A stretch of DNA of 64,000 nt, from NCBI GenBank assembly GCA_944383545.1, contig CALWPY010000001.1, positions 291,980 through 355,979 of the forward strand, written 5' to 3'. Below, piece by piece: positions 55,976-62,990 of this stretch. The position numbers and the translations under genes are program-made. Source of the stretch: an uncultured Lachnospiraceae bacterium (lineage in GTDB: Bacteria > Bacillota > Clostridia > Lachnospirales > Lachnospiraceae). The notes below the pieces were generated by a model, which searched no databases, had not been told where the DNA came from, and worked only from the letters and a program-made list of their open reading frames with translations. Positions within the stretch are counted from its first letter, which is position 1. Each line of letters starts with the position of its first letter.

Positions 55976-56947
55976 ATGGAGGAACAAACACAACTTAAGA
56001 TGATACAGCTGTCACAGGTGGAAACACAGACGGTCAGATGGCTGTGGTATCCATTTATCCCATATGGAAAACTCACAATTATACAGGGTGATCCGGGAGA
56101 CGGAAAATCAACTTTTATATTAAATATAGCCGCAATGCTGTCGAAAGGACAGGGATTTGATGCTGACATGGAGCAGGGAAATCCCGTGAATGTCATATAT
56201 CAGACGGCAGAGGACGGACTTGCAGACACGGTAAAGCCACGACTGGAGTCAGCCGGTGCGGACTGCACCAGAATATCTATCATAGATGAGAGTGAAAAGT
56301 CAGTATCCATGACAGATGACAGACTGGAGCAGGCAATCAGAAAGGAAAATGCAGGGCTTCTGATATTAGACCCGATACAGGCATATCTTGGTTGTGGTAC
56401 GGATATGAACAGGGCAAATGAGGCAAGGGAAATGACCAAGAAGCTTGGGAGCATCGCAGAGAGGACAGGCTGTGCCATTGTTCTCATCGGTCACATGAAT
56501 AAGGGCTCCGGTGCAAAGGCGGCATACAGAGGTATGGGTTCCATTGACTTTTATGCCGTGGCACGAAGTGTATTGCTTGTGGGCAGAATTGAAGGTCAGC
56601 CAAACATGCGTGCCGTGGTTCAGATAAAGAATAACCTCTCGGCATTCGGACATTCCAAGGCATTTGAGCTGACGGAGGAAGGCTTCCGGTGGATTGGAGA
56701 TTATGAAATATCTGCTGACGAGATTCTTGGCGGCATAGCACCCAAAGCATGCAAGCTTGACATGGCAAAGCAATTTCTTCAGGAACTTGCGGATTCCAAG
56801 AGCCTGATAATGAGTAATGAAATTCTTGAACTGGCGGCGCAGGAAGGAATTTCAAAGAGAACACTGGAAACCGCAAAAAAGGAGCTTGGAATTAAGGCAA
56901 AGCGGATTAATGGAAGCTGGTATTGGGATCTGCACAAAGATGAATAA
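55976..56947 (+). CDS. RepA-like AAA/RecA-fold ATPase (hexameric helicase family)
   Basis: This RecA-fold ATPase of 323 residues has Walker A IQGDPGDGKSTF near 38, Walker B LLILDPIQAYLG near 127, and VLIGHMNKGSGAKAAYRGMGSIDF as the sensor block. This is the RSF1010 RepA/KaiC-like pattern. The C-terminal 60 residues form a winged helix (ILELAAQEGISKRTLETAKKELG). Such proteins unwind DNA for plasmid or element replication and mobilization. It lies between the MobC-like gene and TnpV. AGCGGAGGA precedes the ATG. Confidence 0.88.
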   Translation: MEEQTQLKMIQLSQVETQTVRWLWYPFIPYGKLTIIQGDPGDGKSTFILNIAAMLSKGQGFDADMEQGNPVNVIYQTAEDGLADTVKPRLESAGADCTRISIIDESEKSVSMTDDRLEQAIRKENAGLLILDPIQAYLGCGTDMNRANEAREMTKKLGSIAERTGCAIVLIGHMNKGSGAKAAYRGMGSIDFYAVARSVLLVGRIEGQPNMRAVVQIKNNLSAFGHSKAFELTEEGFRWIGDYEISADEILGGIAPKACKLDMAKQFLQELADSKSLIMSNEILELAAQEGISKRTLETAKKELGIKAKRINGSWYWDLHKDE

Positions 56948-56954
56948 AGTTACA

Positions 56955-57032
56955 CCGCAACATTGCAGAGTGTCAGACTTTGCATTCTTAGACTGCAAGG
57001 TTGCAAAATACAAAGACACTGCGATGTTGCGG
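56955..57032. repeat. 78-nt hairpin between the ATPase gene and tnpV
   Basis: CCGCAACATTGCAGAGTGTC (56955-56974) pairs with GACACTGCGATGTTGCGG (57015-57032) with a small bulge, and CTTTGCA-type pairing continues inside. No T run follows, so it is not a classic terminator. It may be a single-strand origin, a regulatory RNA or a terminal-repeat relic. Confidence 0.65.
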
Positions 57033-57058
57033 CCTTAAACCGGAAAGGAAGGATTATT

Positions 57059-57430
57059 ATGACAACATTTGAGAAACTGGGAATTGAATATAAAGAGTAT
57101 GACGGATTGCTGTATCCTGTTTTATCCGTAAGTGAGGAAGCTGTTAAGCCGATTCATATAGGAAAATATGGACGAATGTGGATTGAGTTTATGAAAACGG
57201 AACATCCGGACAGATACAGAAATCTTGTGAGGTTCGGACGACTGTGGGATAAGGTAGCAGAGATTGATGAGGAGGCATATGAGCTGTTGGAGGCAATCGA
57301 AAGTAAGTGGTTGAGCAGTCATAAGCCAAAGAACAGGCAATCGTTTTGGGAGATGTATCAGTTGCGGACACAGGCGAGGTTGATGGCAGAGGAGGCTGTA
57401 CTGCACCAGGTGATAAGGCAGTATCATTAA
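57059..57430 (+). CDS. TnpV family transposon-encoded protein
   Basis: The 123-residue protein matches my memory of TnpV, found in many Clostridia mobile elements: FEKLGIEYKEYDGLLYPVLS at the start, then IGKYGRMWIEFMKTEHPDRYRNLV and a helical end LRTQARLMAEEAVLHQV. The role of TnpV is not known. ATG 57059 follows AAAGGAAGG. An upstream in-frame start at 56963 would run through the hairpin and is rejected. Confidence 0.8.
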   Translation: MTTFEKLGIEYKEYDGLLYPVLSVSEEAVKPIHIGKYGRMWIEFMKTEHPDRYRNLVRFGRLWDKVAEIDEEAYELLEAIESKWLSSHKPKNRQSFWEMYQLRTQARLMAEEAVLHQVIRQYH

Positions 57431-57450
57431 GCGTCGGAATATCCGTTTAT

Positions 57451-57651
57451 AAAAGGTGCGACAAAAGGGAGTCAAAATGCAAAAGGTGCGTCAAAAAGTG
57501 GAGTCAGAAACTAAAAGGTGCTCCACAAAGTGGCGCACCTGTGCTCGGAGTATTTTATGAGGTGCGTCACATTTTGACTCACCTTTTGAAAAAGTGCGTC
57601 ATTTTTTGGAGTACTTTTCATAAAAGTGCGTCACTTTTTGACACACCTATA
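57451..57651 (+). repeat. Iteron-like repeats GGTGCGTCA/GTGCGTCA
   Basis: Six copies of an AAAAGGTGCGTCA-type unit start at 57455, 57485, 57517, 57561, 57594 and 57626 (counted at the G(G)TGC core) with spacings of 30, 32, 44, 33 and 32 bp. Some copies also form inverted pairs, for example GGTGCGTCACATTTTGACTCACC. Such fields bind replication or relaxosome proteins. It lies between TnpV and the relaxase. Confidence 0.75.
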
Positions 57652-57685
57652 TGAAGATATGCAGATATATATTATCCTCGGAGAG

Positions 57686-57752
57686 CCCCCGATGTTTTGG
57701 CTTGCCAAAACTGCTAGGGGGTTATCATCTGTGGCGGAGCAAAGATGATAAC
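57686..57752 (+). promoter_or_regulatory. Candidate oriT/relaxase recognition region
   Basis: A perfect hairpin GTTTTGGC-TT-GCCAAAAC (57694-57711) is bracketed by CCCCC (57686-57690) and GGGGG (57717-57721). A second perfect inverted repeat GTTATCATCT / AGATGATAAC spans 57721-57752. The pair sits 38 bp upstream of the MobV-type relaxase gene, the usual place for an oriT. The nick site cannot be set by eye. Confidence 0.65.
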
Positions 57753-57790
57753 AGCATCTCCGGGAGAAGTTACAGATAAGGAGGAGTTGC

Positions 57791-59110
57791 ATGGGAGATA
57801 TTTCTTATGTCGCTCATGTGAGCAATGGGAAAAGTGCAATTACCACGAAACGAAAACTGGAAGGAGTGGCAAAGCACAATCTCAGGAAATATAAATCCGA
57901 CGAGTACAGTGCAGAAAATATTATGCTGCTGTACGGAACGGAAAATTTGGTGAAGGATGTTAAAAAGGTATATCATGATGAATTTGACCGGGTTCTGAAG
58001 GAATACAATGACAAACAGACCAGAAAAGACAGAAAGATTTCAGATTATTATGAATATGTATCCGAGAAGTCACAGGATATGGCGGTGGAGATTATCTTTC
58101 AGGTGGGAGACATGAAGTATTGGCAGAAACATGGGGACAACAAGGTTTTTATGAAAAGAATCTTCAAACTGCTGCTGGATGAGTTACGGGATAGAATGCC
58201 GGATTTTAAGGTAGCAAATGCAGTCATCCATTTTGATGAAGAAAGTCCACATATGCATGTGGTCGGTGTACCTGTTGCAGCGGGATTTAAGAAGAGTCTG
58301 CGTAAACAGGTGTCAAAACGCTCTGTGTTTACACCATATACGCTGTCAAAGGTTCTTCAGGGAGATTTGCGTGAATTTATTAATCAGAAAGTATCGATTG
58401 TTTTCGGAGAACAGATAAGAGAGAAATCGAAAGGTAGAAATCACGATCTGACTGTTGCGGAGTACAAGGTTGCAAAGGAAACGGAGAAATTGGAACTTCT
58501 GGGAGATGATATTGACAGGAAGGAGAAGAGTCTTACTGATATAAAGAGTTCGATAGAGCTTCAGAGTGCAATCCTTGATTATACGAAGGATGAGTTGGAG
58601 GAAAAACAGCATCAGGCAGACAGGGCGATAATGGTTCTGGAACAGATGAAGAGGTTTGTTGGAATGTTTCATCTGCTTGCACCCACCATAGAAGAATATG
58701 CAACTGCCGTGGAAAGGAACGGCAGACTTGATGCCGGTAACAGTTTCAGGGGGATACTTTATGAACTTGGAAAACTGTTAGAGCGGTTTAAAGAACTGAT
58801 AAAGGAAGGTTTGTGCTGGTTCCCGAGACTGATGAGGTGGAAAACTTCCGTTGGTGAGGTTGCACCTGTATTTCGGGATACGGATAACGGGTACAGCTAC
58901 TCCGTATGCGGATATATGAATGTGGAAACGAAGGTGCAGTATTCAAAGGAAGACTTACAGTTTGAGATAAGTGCAGAAATGCGTGTAGGAACCATGGAAA
59001 CGCTGGATGCCAATATAGAGGCTATGGAAAGAGATTTGGCTGAGATATTGAGGCTTAGCGGAGAACAGGAAAGGCTGTGGAAAGCTTATGAAGATTGGAA
59101 GGGGAGGTAG
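57791..59110 (+). CDS. MobV/Pre-type relaxase
   Basis: In this 439-residue protein the relaxase motif FDEESPHMHVV near residue 147 (HxDExxPHxH-like) matches the MobV metal site. The start GDISYVAHVSNGKSAITTKRKLEGVAKHN carries a conserved N-terminal motif. A coiled coil at 225-295 follows (KLELLGDDIDRKEKSLTD). It should nick oriT and lead DNA transfer when a helper conjugation system is present, since no type IV secretion genes are seen. A GGAGGAG ribosome site precedes the ATG. Confidence 0.9.
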   Translation: MGDISYVAHVSNGKSAITTKRKLEGVAKHNLRKYKSDEYSAENIMLLYGTENLVKDVKKVYHDEFDRVLKEYNDKQTRKDRKISDYYEYVSEKSQDMAVEIIFQVGDMKYWQKHGDNKVFMKRIFKLLLDELRDRMPDFKVANAVIHFDEESPHMHVVGVPVAAGFKKSLRKQVSKRSVFTPYTLSKVLQGDLREFINQKVSIVFGEQIREKSKGRNHDLTVAEYKVAKETEKLELLGDDIDRKEKSLTDIKSSIELQSAILDYTKDELEEKQHQADRAIMVLEQMKRFVGMFHLLAPTIEEYATAVERNGRLDAGNSFRGILYELGKLLERFKELIKEGLCWFPRLMRWKTSVGEVAPVFRDTDNGYSYSVCGYMNVETKVQYSKEDLQFEISAEMRVGTMETLDANIEAMERDLAEILRLSGEQERLWKAYEDWKGR

Positions 59111-59122
59111 ATAGGAGACGTG

Positions 59123-59164
59123 GGGATGAGGAACTCTGCTTAGAGGAGAGCTCATCCCTTTTTA
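59123..59164 (+). terminator. Terminator after the relaxase gene
   Basis: GGGATGAG (59123-59130) pairs with CTCATCCC (59151-59158), with CTCT/AGAG inside, and TTTTT follows. It ends the mobilization operon. Confidence 0.82.
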
Positions 59165-59205
59165 GACGAATTTTATACGGCATATGATTCACCCAGGAGT
59201 CGGCT

Positions 59206-59249
59206 CGAAACGGACGACCTCGAAACGGACGAAACGGACTCGAAATGGA
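59206..59249 (+). repeat. Four CGAAACGGAC short direct repeats
   Basis: CGAAACGGAC occurs at 59206, 59221 and 59230, and a variant CGAAATGGA at 59241. They lie between the relaxase terminator and the promoter of the restriction operon. Function is unknown. Confidence 0.6.
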
Positions 59250-59309
59250 ATTTAGTTAGTCAAACAGATAATAAAGTGTGAGAACTCACAAATAATTATC
59301 AAAAAGTAC

Positions 59310-59357
59310 TTGCCTTATTGATTATGGTATGATAATATATAAAACAAACATATGTTT
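59310..59357 (+). promoter_or_regulatory. Promoter and operator of the restriction-modification operon
   Basis: TTGCCT (59310-59315) and TAATAT (59333-59338) have a 17-bp spacer. A perfect 12-bp palindrome AAACATATGTTT follows at 59346-59357, near the expected transcript start, and could be the target of the HTH protein coded next. Confidence 0.6.
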
Positions 59358-59374
59358 TATTTTCGGAGGGCGCA

Positions 59375-59587
59375 ATGAAAATTAGTTATAAGAAATTATG
59401 GAAACTGTTGATAGACAGAGATATGATGAAAAAAGATCTTGCCGAAAAGGCAGGAATAAGCAATGCATCCATTGCTAAACTTGGACGAAATGAAAATGTC
59501 AATACGGACATTCTGCTTAAGATATGTGTCGCACTTGGATGTGATGTAGCAGATATTCTGGAAATTGTTCCTGACGAATCGGAGTGA
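59375..59587 (+). CDS. Cro/CI-type HTH regulator (controller of the restriction operon)
   Basis: The protein has 70 residues: WKLLIDRDMMKKDLAEKAGISNASIAKLGRNENVNTDILLKICVALGCDVADILEI is a full HTH_3-type domain. Small HTH proteins ahead of type II systems often delay the nuclease until methylation is done. Its stop overlaps the Vsr frame region, so the genes are one transcript. CGGAGGG precedes the ATG. Confidence 0.9.
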   Translation: MKISYKKLWKLLIDRDMMKKDLAEKAGISNASIAKLGRNENVNTDILLKICVALGCDVADILEIVPDESE

Positions 59588-59592
59588 GTGAA

Positions 59593-60057
59593 GTGGACAG
59601 ACTGACTAAAGAACAACGTCATAAAAATATGAAGAATATTAAGTCGAAGGATACTTCCATAGAGTTGAAGCTTCGAAAGGAATTATGGAAACGTGGATAC
59701 CGGTATAGAAAGAATTATGCAGGATTGCCCGGTAAGCCGGATATTGTACTTACTAAATATAAAATAGTCATTTTCTGTGACAGTGAATTCTTTCACGGAA
59801 AAGACTGGGAAGTGCTGAAACCACAATTGGAAAAAGGAAAAAACGCAGAGTTTTGGATTGAAAAGATATCAAAAAATCAACAGCGTGATGATGATATAAA
59901 CAAGCAGCTTCAGTTTTTGGGATGGACTGTTATACGTTTCTGGGGAAAGGATATTATGAAGAACACGGAAGAGTGTGTACGGGTAATAGAAGAAGCTATA
60001 TTTGAACAGAAATATGATGATTACGATATTGAAACAGAGGAGATTTCACATGTATAA
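59593..60057 (+). CDS. vsr: Very short patch repair (Vsr) endonuclease
   Basis: The 154-residue protein shows the Vsr pattern: RHKNMKNIKSKDTSIELKLRKELWKRGYRYR, then GLPGKPDIVLTKYKIVIFCD with the catalytic Asp near residue 48, then EFFHG. Vsr nicks T:G mismatches left by deamination of 5-methylcytosine, so it protects the sites of the partner methyltransferase. GTG 59593 is chosen as GGAG at 59581-59584 lies 8 bp upstream; GTG 59584 is in frame. It overlaps the methyltransferase start by 8 bp. Confidence 0.92.
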   Translation: MDRLTKEQRHKNMKNIKSKDTSIELKLRKELWKRGYRYRKNYAGLPGKPDIVLTKYKIVIFCDSEFFHGKDWEVLKPQLEKGKNAEFWIEKISKNQQRDDDINKQLQFLGWTVIRFWGKDIMKNTEECVRVIEEAIFEQKYDDYDIETEEISHV

Positions 60058-61051
60058 ATCAATAGACTTATTTGCCGGTATCGGTGGAATTAGAAAAGGT
60101 TTTGACAGAGCATTTGGAAAGAAGATTAAGACGGTGTTTGTAAGCGAATGGGATGAATTTGCACAGAAGACTTACAAAATGAATTACCGTGATAAATTTG
60201 ATATTGCAGGTGACATTACCAAAATAGATGAAAAAGAAATTCCTGAATTTGATATCTGTCTTGCAGGATTCCCGTGTCAGGCATTTTCACTTGCCGGAAA
60301 GCGCATGGGCTTTGATGATGATTACAAGGGCTTATGTAGAGGAACCTTGTTCCAGGATGTTGTGAGGATATGTGATTTTCATAAACCTAAAGTAATTTTT
60401 TGTGAAAATGTAAAGGGTCTTACCATCCATGACAGGGGAAGGACTTTTATGGTTATCAAGAAAGCTTTTGAACAAATAGGTTACACCGTGTATGACAAGG
60501 TACTGAACAGTAAGGATTTTGGTGTTCCTCAGAATAGAGAACGTATATACATTGTTGCATTCCGAAATGATATCGACAGTAGCGGGTTTAAGTTTCCTGA
60601 ACCTACAAATCCGGATACCTGTATCAGGGACATTATGGAAGAGAATGAGGTTAGTGTGAAGTATTATCTTTCAACGGTATATATTGATACTTTAAAAAAA
60701 CATAAAGCACGTCACGAAGCGAAGGGTAACGGTTTCGGATATGAGATAAGAGATCTAGACGGTAAGGCAGGCGCGATTGTATGTGGGGGAATGGGTCGTG
60801 AAAGAAATCTGATTATTGATAAGCGGCTGACAGATTTTACGCCTGTTACACACATAAAGGGGGAAGTCAACAGAGAGGGAATCCGAAAGATGACACCAAG
60901 AGAGTGGGCAAGGTTGCAGGGATTCCCGGATGATTTTAAGCTTGAATTGGCAGACACACATTTGTACAAGCAGTTAGGAAATAGTGTAACGGTTAATGTT
61001 ATTGAGGCAATAGCCAAAGAGATAAGGAAGGTGTTAGAGAATGGCAAATAA
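60050..61051 (+). CDS. DNA (cytosine-5-)-methyltransferase
   Basis: The 333-residue C5 enzyme has motif I DLFAGIGGIRKGF, motif IV GFPCQAFSLAG near 73 with the catalytic Cys, motif VI CENVKGL, motif VIII QNRERIYIVAF and motif X QLGNSVTVNVIEAIA. The region between VIII and IX is the target-recognition part. With an HpaII-family nuclease next to it, the likely target is CCGG, with the inner C methylated in M.HpaII; that is inference. GAGGAG at 60037-60042 gives ATG 60050 over ATG 60002. Confidence 0.96.
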   Translation: MYKSIDLFAGIGGIRKGFDRAFGKKIKTVFVSEWDEFAQKTYKMNYRDKFDIAGDITKIDEKEIPEFDICLAGFPCQAFSLAGKRMGFDDDYKGLCRGTLFQDVVRICDFHKPKVIFCENVKGLTIHDRGRTFMVIKKAFEQIGYTVYDKVLNSKDFGVPQNRERIYIVAFRNDIDSSGFKFPEPTNPDTCIRDIMEENEVSVKYYLSTVYIDTLKKHKARHEAKGNGFGYEIRDLDGKAGAIVCGGMGRERNLIIDKRLTDFTPVTHIKGEVNREGIRKMTPREWARLQGFPDDFKLELADTHLYKQLGNSVTVNVIEAIAKEIRKVLENGK

Positions 61052-62123
61052 AGATGGAAGAATGTCAGGAAACAAAGGCGAATGGTCAGAATTATATGCA
61101 TTTATGAAGCTTCTCAGTCAGGGCAGAGTATATGCGGCAAATGAGAAGGTTGAAAAAATTGATGAAGTATATTATCCAATTCTGAAGATTATGAGAGAAG
61201 AAACAAAGGGTGAAGTTGTTGATTATGTGATTCAGGATAATCAAATCAGCGTTGAAATCCAGTCTAATAAAATTATATCTGTTGACAGAACTGAAATGGA
61301 GAACCAGGCAAATAAGCTGTTAAAAGAAATAGCCAGTCATAGCGGAAGCTTTGAATTAGAGGAAATCGCTAATTTTGCAAATGGCATAAAAGTTACAAAG
61401 ATAAAGGCTCCGTCTACTGATACAACGGATATTTCCATGCAAATCGAGGATATACATACAAACTTTATTCGAAATGTAGGATTTTCCATTAAGTCAGAGG
61501 TTGGCAATCCGCCTACATTACTGAATGCAGGACTTACAACGAACTTTATTTACAAAGTTACGGGAATATCAATGGAACAGGCTGAAGAAATTAACGCAAT
61601 CGAGACCAGAACCAAGATTAAGGATAAAATGTCAAAAATAGCTGAGCTTGGCGGCAAAATTCAGTATTGCGGAATGAACCATGACGGATTCAAGAGAAAT
61701 CTGATAATGGTAGACAGCAGTATGCCTGAGATTATCGGAAACATGTTGTTATATTTCTATACAGAGGATGTCAAGGACTGTGATAAGCTTGTAGATATGC
61801 TTGGAGACAGAGATCCTCTTGGATATGGCGATCCGATGATGTATACATATAAATTCAAAAAATTCCTGTGTTCCTGCGCATTGGGAATGAAACCTGCAAA
61901 GCCTTGGGATGGCTTGGATGAAGCAAACGGTGGCTACATTATTGTGAAGGCAGACGGAGAGATACTTGCTTATCACATATACAACCGAAACTTTTTTGAG
62001 CAGTATTTGTTGGATAATACATATCTTGAAAGAGCATCTACAAGCAGGCATGAATATATGAGTTTGTACGAGGAAAATGGAGAGATGTTTATTAAGCTGA
62101 ATCTTCAGATAAGGTTTAGGTAG
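61041..62123 (+). CDS. Type II restriction endonuclease, HpaII family
   Basis: The length (360 residues) and pattern agree with my memory of the HpaII family: SGNKGEWSELYAFMKLLSQGRVYAAN at the start, FSIKSEVGNPPTLLNAG in the middle (a PD-(D/E)XK-like acidic and Lys pair is plausible here), and GYIIVKADGEILAYHIYNRNFFEQYLLDNT at the end. HpaII cuts CCGG. It overlaps the methyltransferase stop by 11 bp, consistent with strict co-expression. Specificity is inferred from family. Confidence 0.85.
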   Translation: MANKDGRMSGNKGEWSELYAFMKLLSQGRVYAANEKVEKIDEVYYPILKIMREETKGEVVDYVIQDNQISVEIQSNKIISVDRTEMENQANKLLKEIASHSGSFELEEIANFANGIKVTKIKAPSTDTTDISMQIEDIHTNFIRNVGFSIKSEVGNPPTLLNAGLTTNFIYKVTGISMEQAEEINAIETRTKIKDKMSKIAELGGKIQYCGMNHDGFKRNLIMVDSSMPEIIGNMLLYFYTEDVKDCDKLVDMLGDRDPLGYGDPMMYTYKFKKFLCSCALGMKPAKPWDGLDEANGGYIIVKADGEILAYHIYNRNFFEQYLLDNTYLERASTSRHEYMSLYEENGEMFIKLNLQIRFR

Positions 62124-62130
62124 GAGGATT

Positions 62131-62967
62131 ATGGAATATTTTTCTGTGAGAAACAAATTAATTAATGATAACCATAATCAGCTGAATAAAACGAGTATGA
62201 CATTAAGAGAACGTATATGGGCAGTATTCTATAAAGAAGAATATGATGTATACGACCCTCTTGAGTACTCGGGATATACAACTGGCATTGAGGACATGAT
62301 GATTGAAATGGGGGTTCAGTACGAATTTCCTAACACGAGGAATGCTAAAAATAGAAATGCTGATAATCTGCATAAATGTGTTGTTCAATGTGGAGCTATA
62401 TGGTATCGAATATATGATTTTGTTGAAAAATATCTGAGACTTAAAGATAAAGATACACAAAAAAGGCTGAGTAGTGAATTCAATCGCATATTAGTGGAAG
62501 AGGTGGCTTCATATAGAATTTTAAATGGGTTGGTAGTTCCTATAATAAGCGAGGGAGAGCTTAACGCTATTTCTGAAGTCATTGAATCAGAATATGAATC
62601 CGTCGGAAGACATATGAAGAAAGCGCTGGAACTGTATTCTGATCGCCATAAGCCAGATTATGAGAATTCTGTAAAAGAATCGATAAGTGCAGTAGAGGCT
62701 ATGTGTTGTATTATTACTGGCTCGGATGGAGGAACAGCAACTCTTGGAAATACGCTAAAAAAATTGAAAGAATGCGGGGTAATAATACATCCGGCTATGG
62801 AAAATGCTTTTAAGCAATTGTATGGATATACATCAGACTCGGGTGGAATACGGCATGGAAGTATTGAATTTGTTGATGTTCCAAGTGAAGATGCAAAGTA
62901 TATGATGGTATCTTGTGCCTCATTTGTTAATTATCTTATGGAAAAGTGGATAAAAGTAAATAACTGA
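62131..62967 (+). CDS. AbiJ-NTD4/HEPN-like defence protein
   Basis: The protein has 278 residues. The N-terminal half resembles the AbiJ N-terminal domain type 4 seen in abortive-infection proteins (SVRNKLINDNHNQLNKTSMTLRERIWAVFYK). The C-terminal half is helical and looks HEPN-like (DYENSVKESISAVEAMCC, then SGGIRHGSIE with the RH pair). HEPN proteins are often RNases that stop growth during phage infection. It starts 7 bp after the restriction gene, and its codon use is more AT-rich. The name is from pattern only. Confidence 0.7.
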   Translation: MEYFSVRNKLINDNHNQLNKTSMTLRERIWAVFYKEEYDVYDPLEYSGYTTGIEDMMIEMGVQYEFPNTRNAKNRNADNLHKCVVQCGAIWYRIYDFVEKYLRLKDKDTQKRLSSEFNRILVEEVASYRILNGLVVPIISEGELNAISEVIESEYESVGRHMKKALELYSDRHKPDYENSVKESISAVEAMCCIITGSDGGTATLGNTLKKLKECGVIIHPAMENAFKQLYGYTSDSGGIRHGSIEFVDVPSEDAKYMMVSCASFVNYLMEKWIKVNN

Positions 62968-62990
62968 AAGTACTATTGGAGGGATTACCT

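Noticed and set aside
57180-57190. GATTGAGTTT match to the end of guaA as a possible attR
   Set aside because: It is only 10 bases and lies inside the TnpV coding frame, so chance is likelier.
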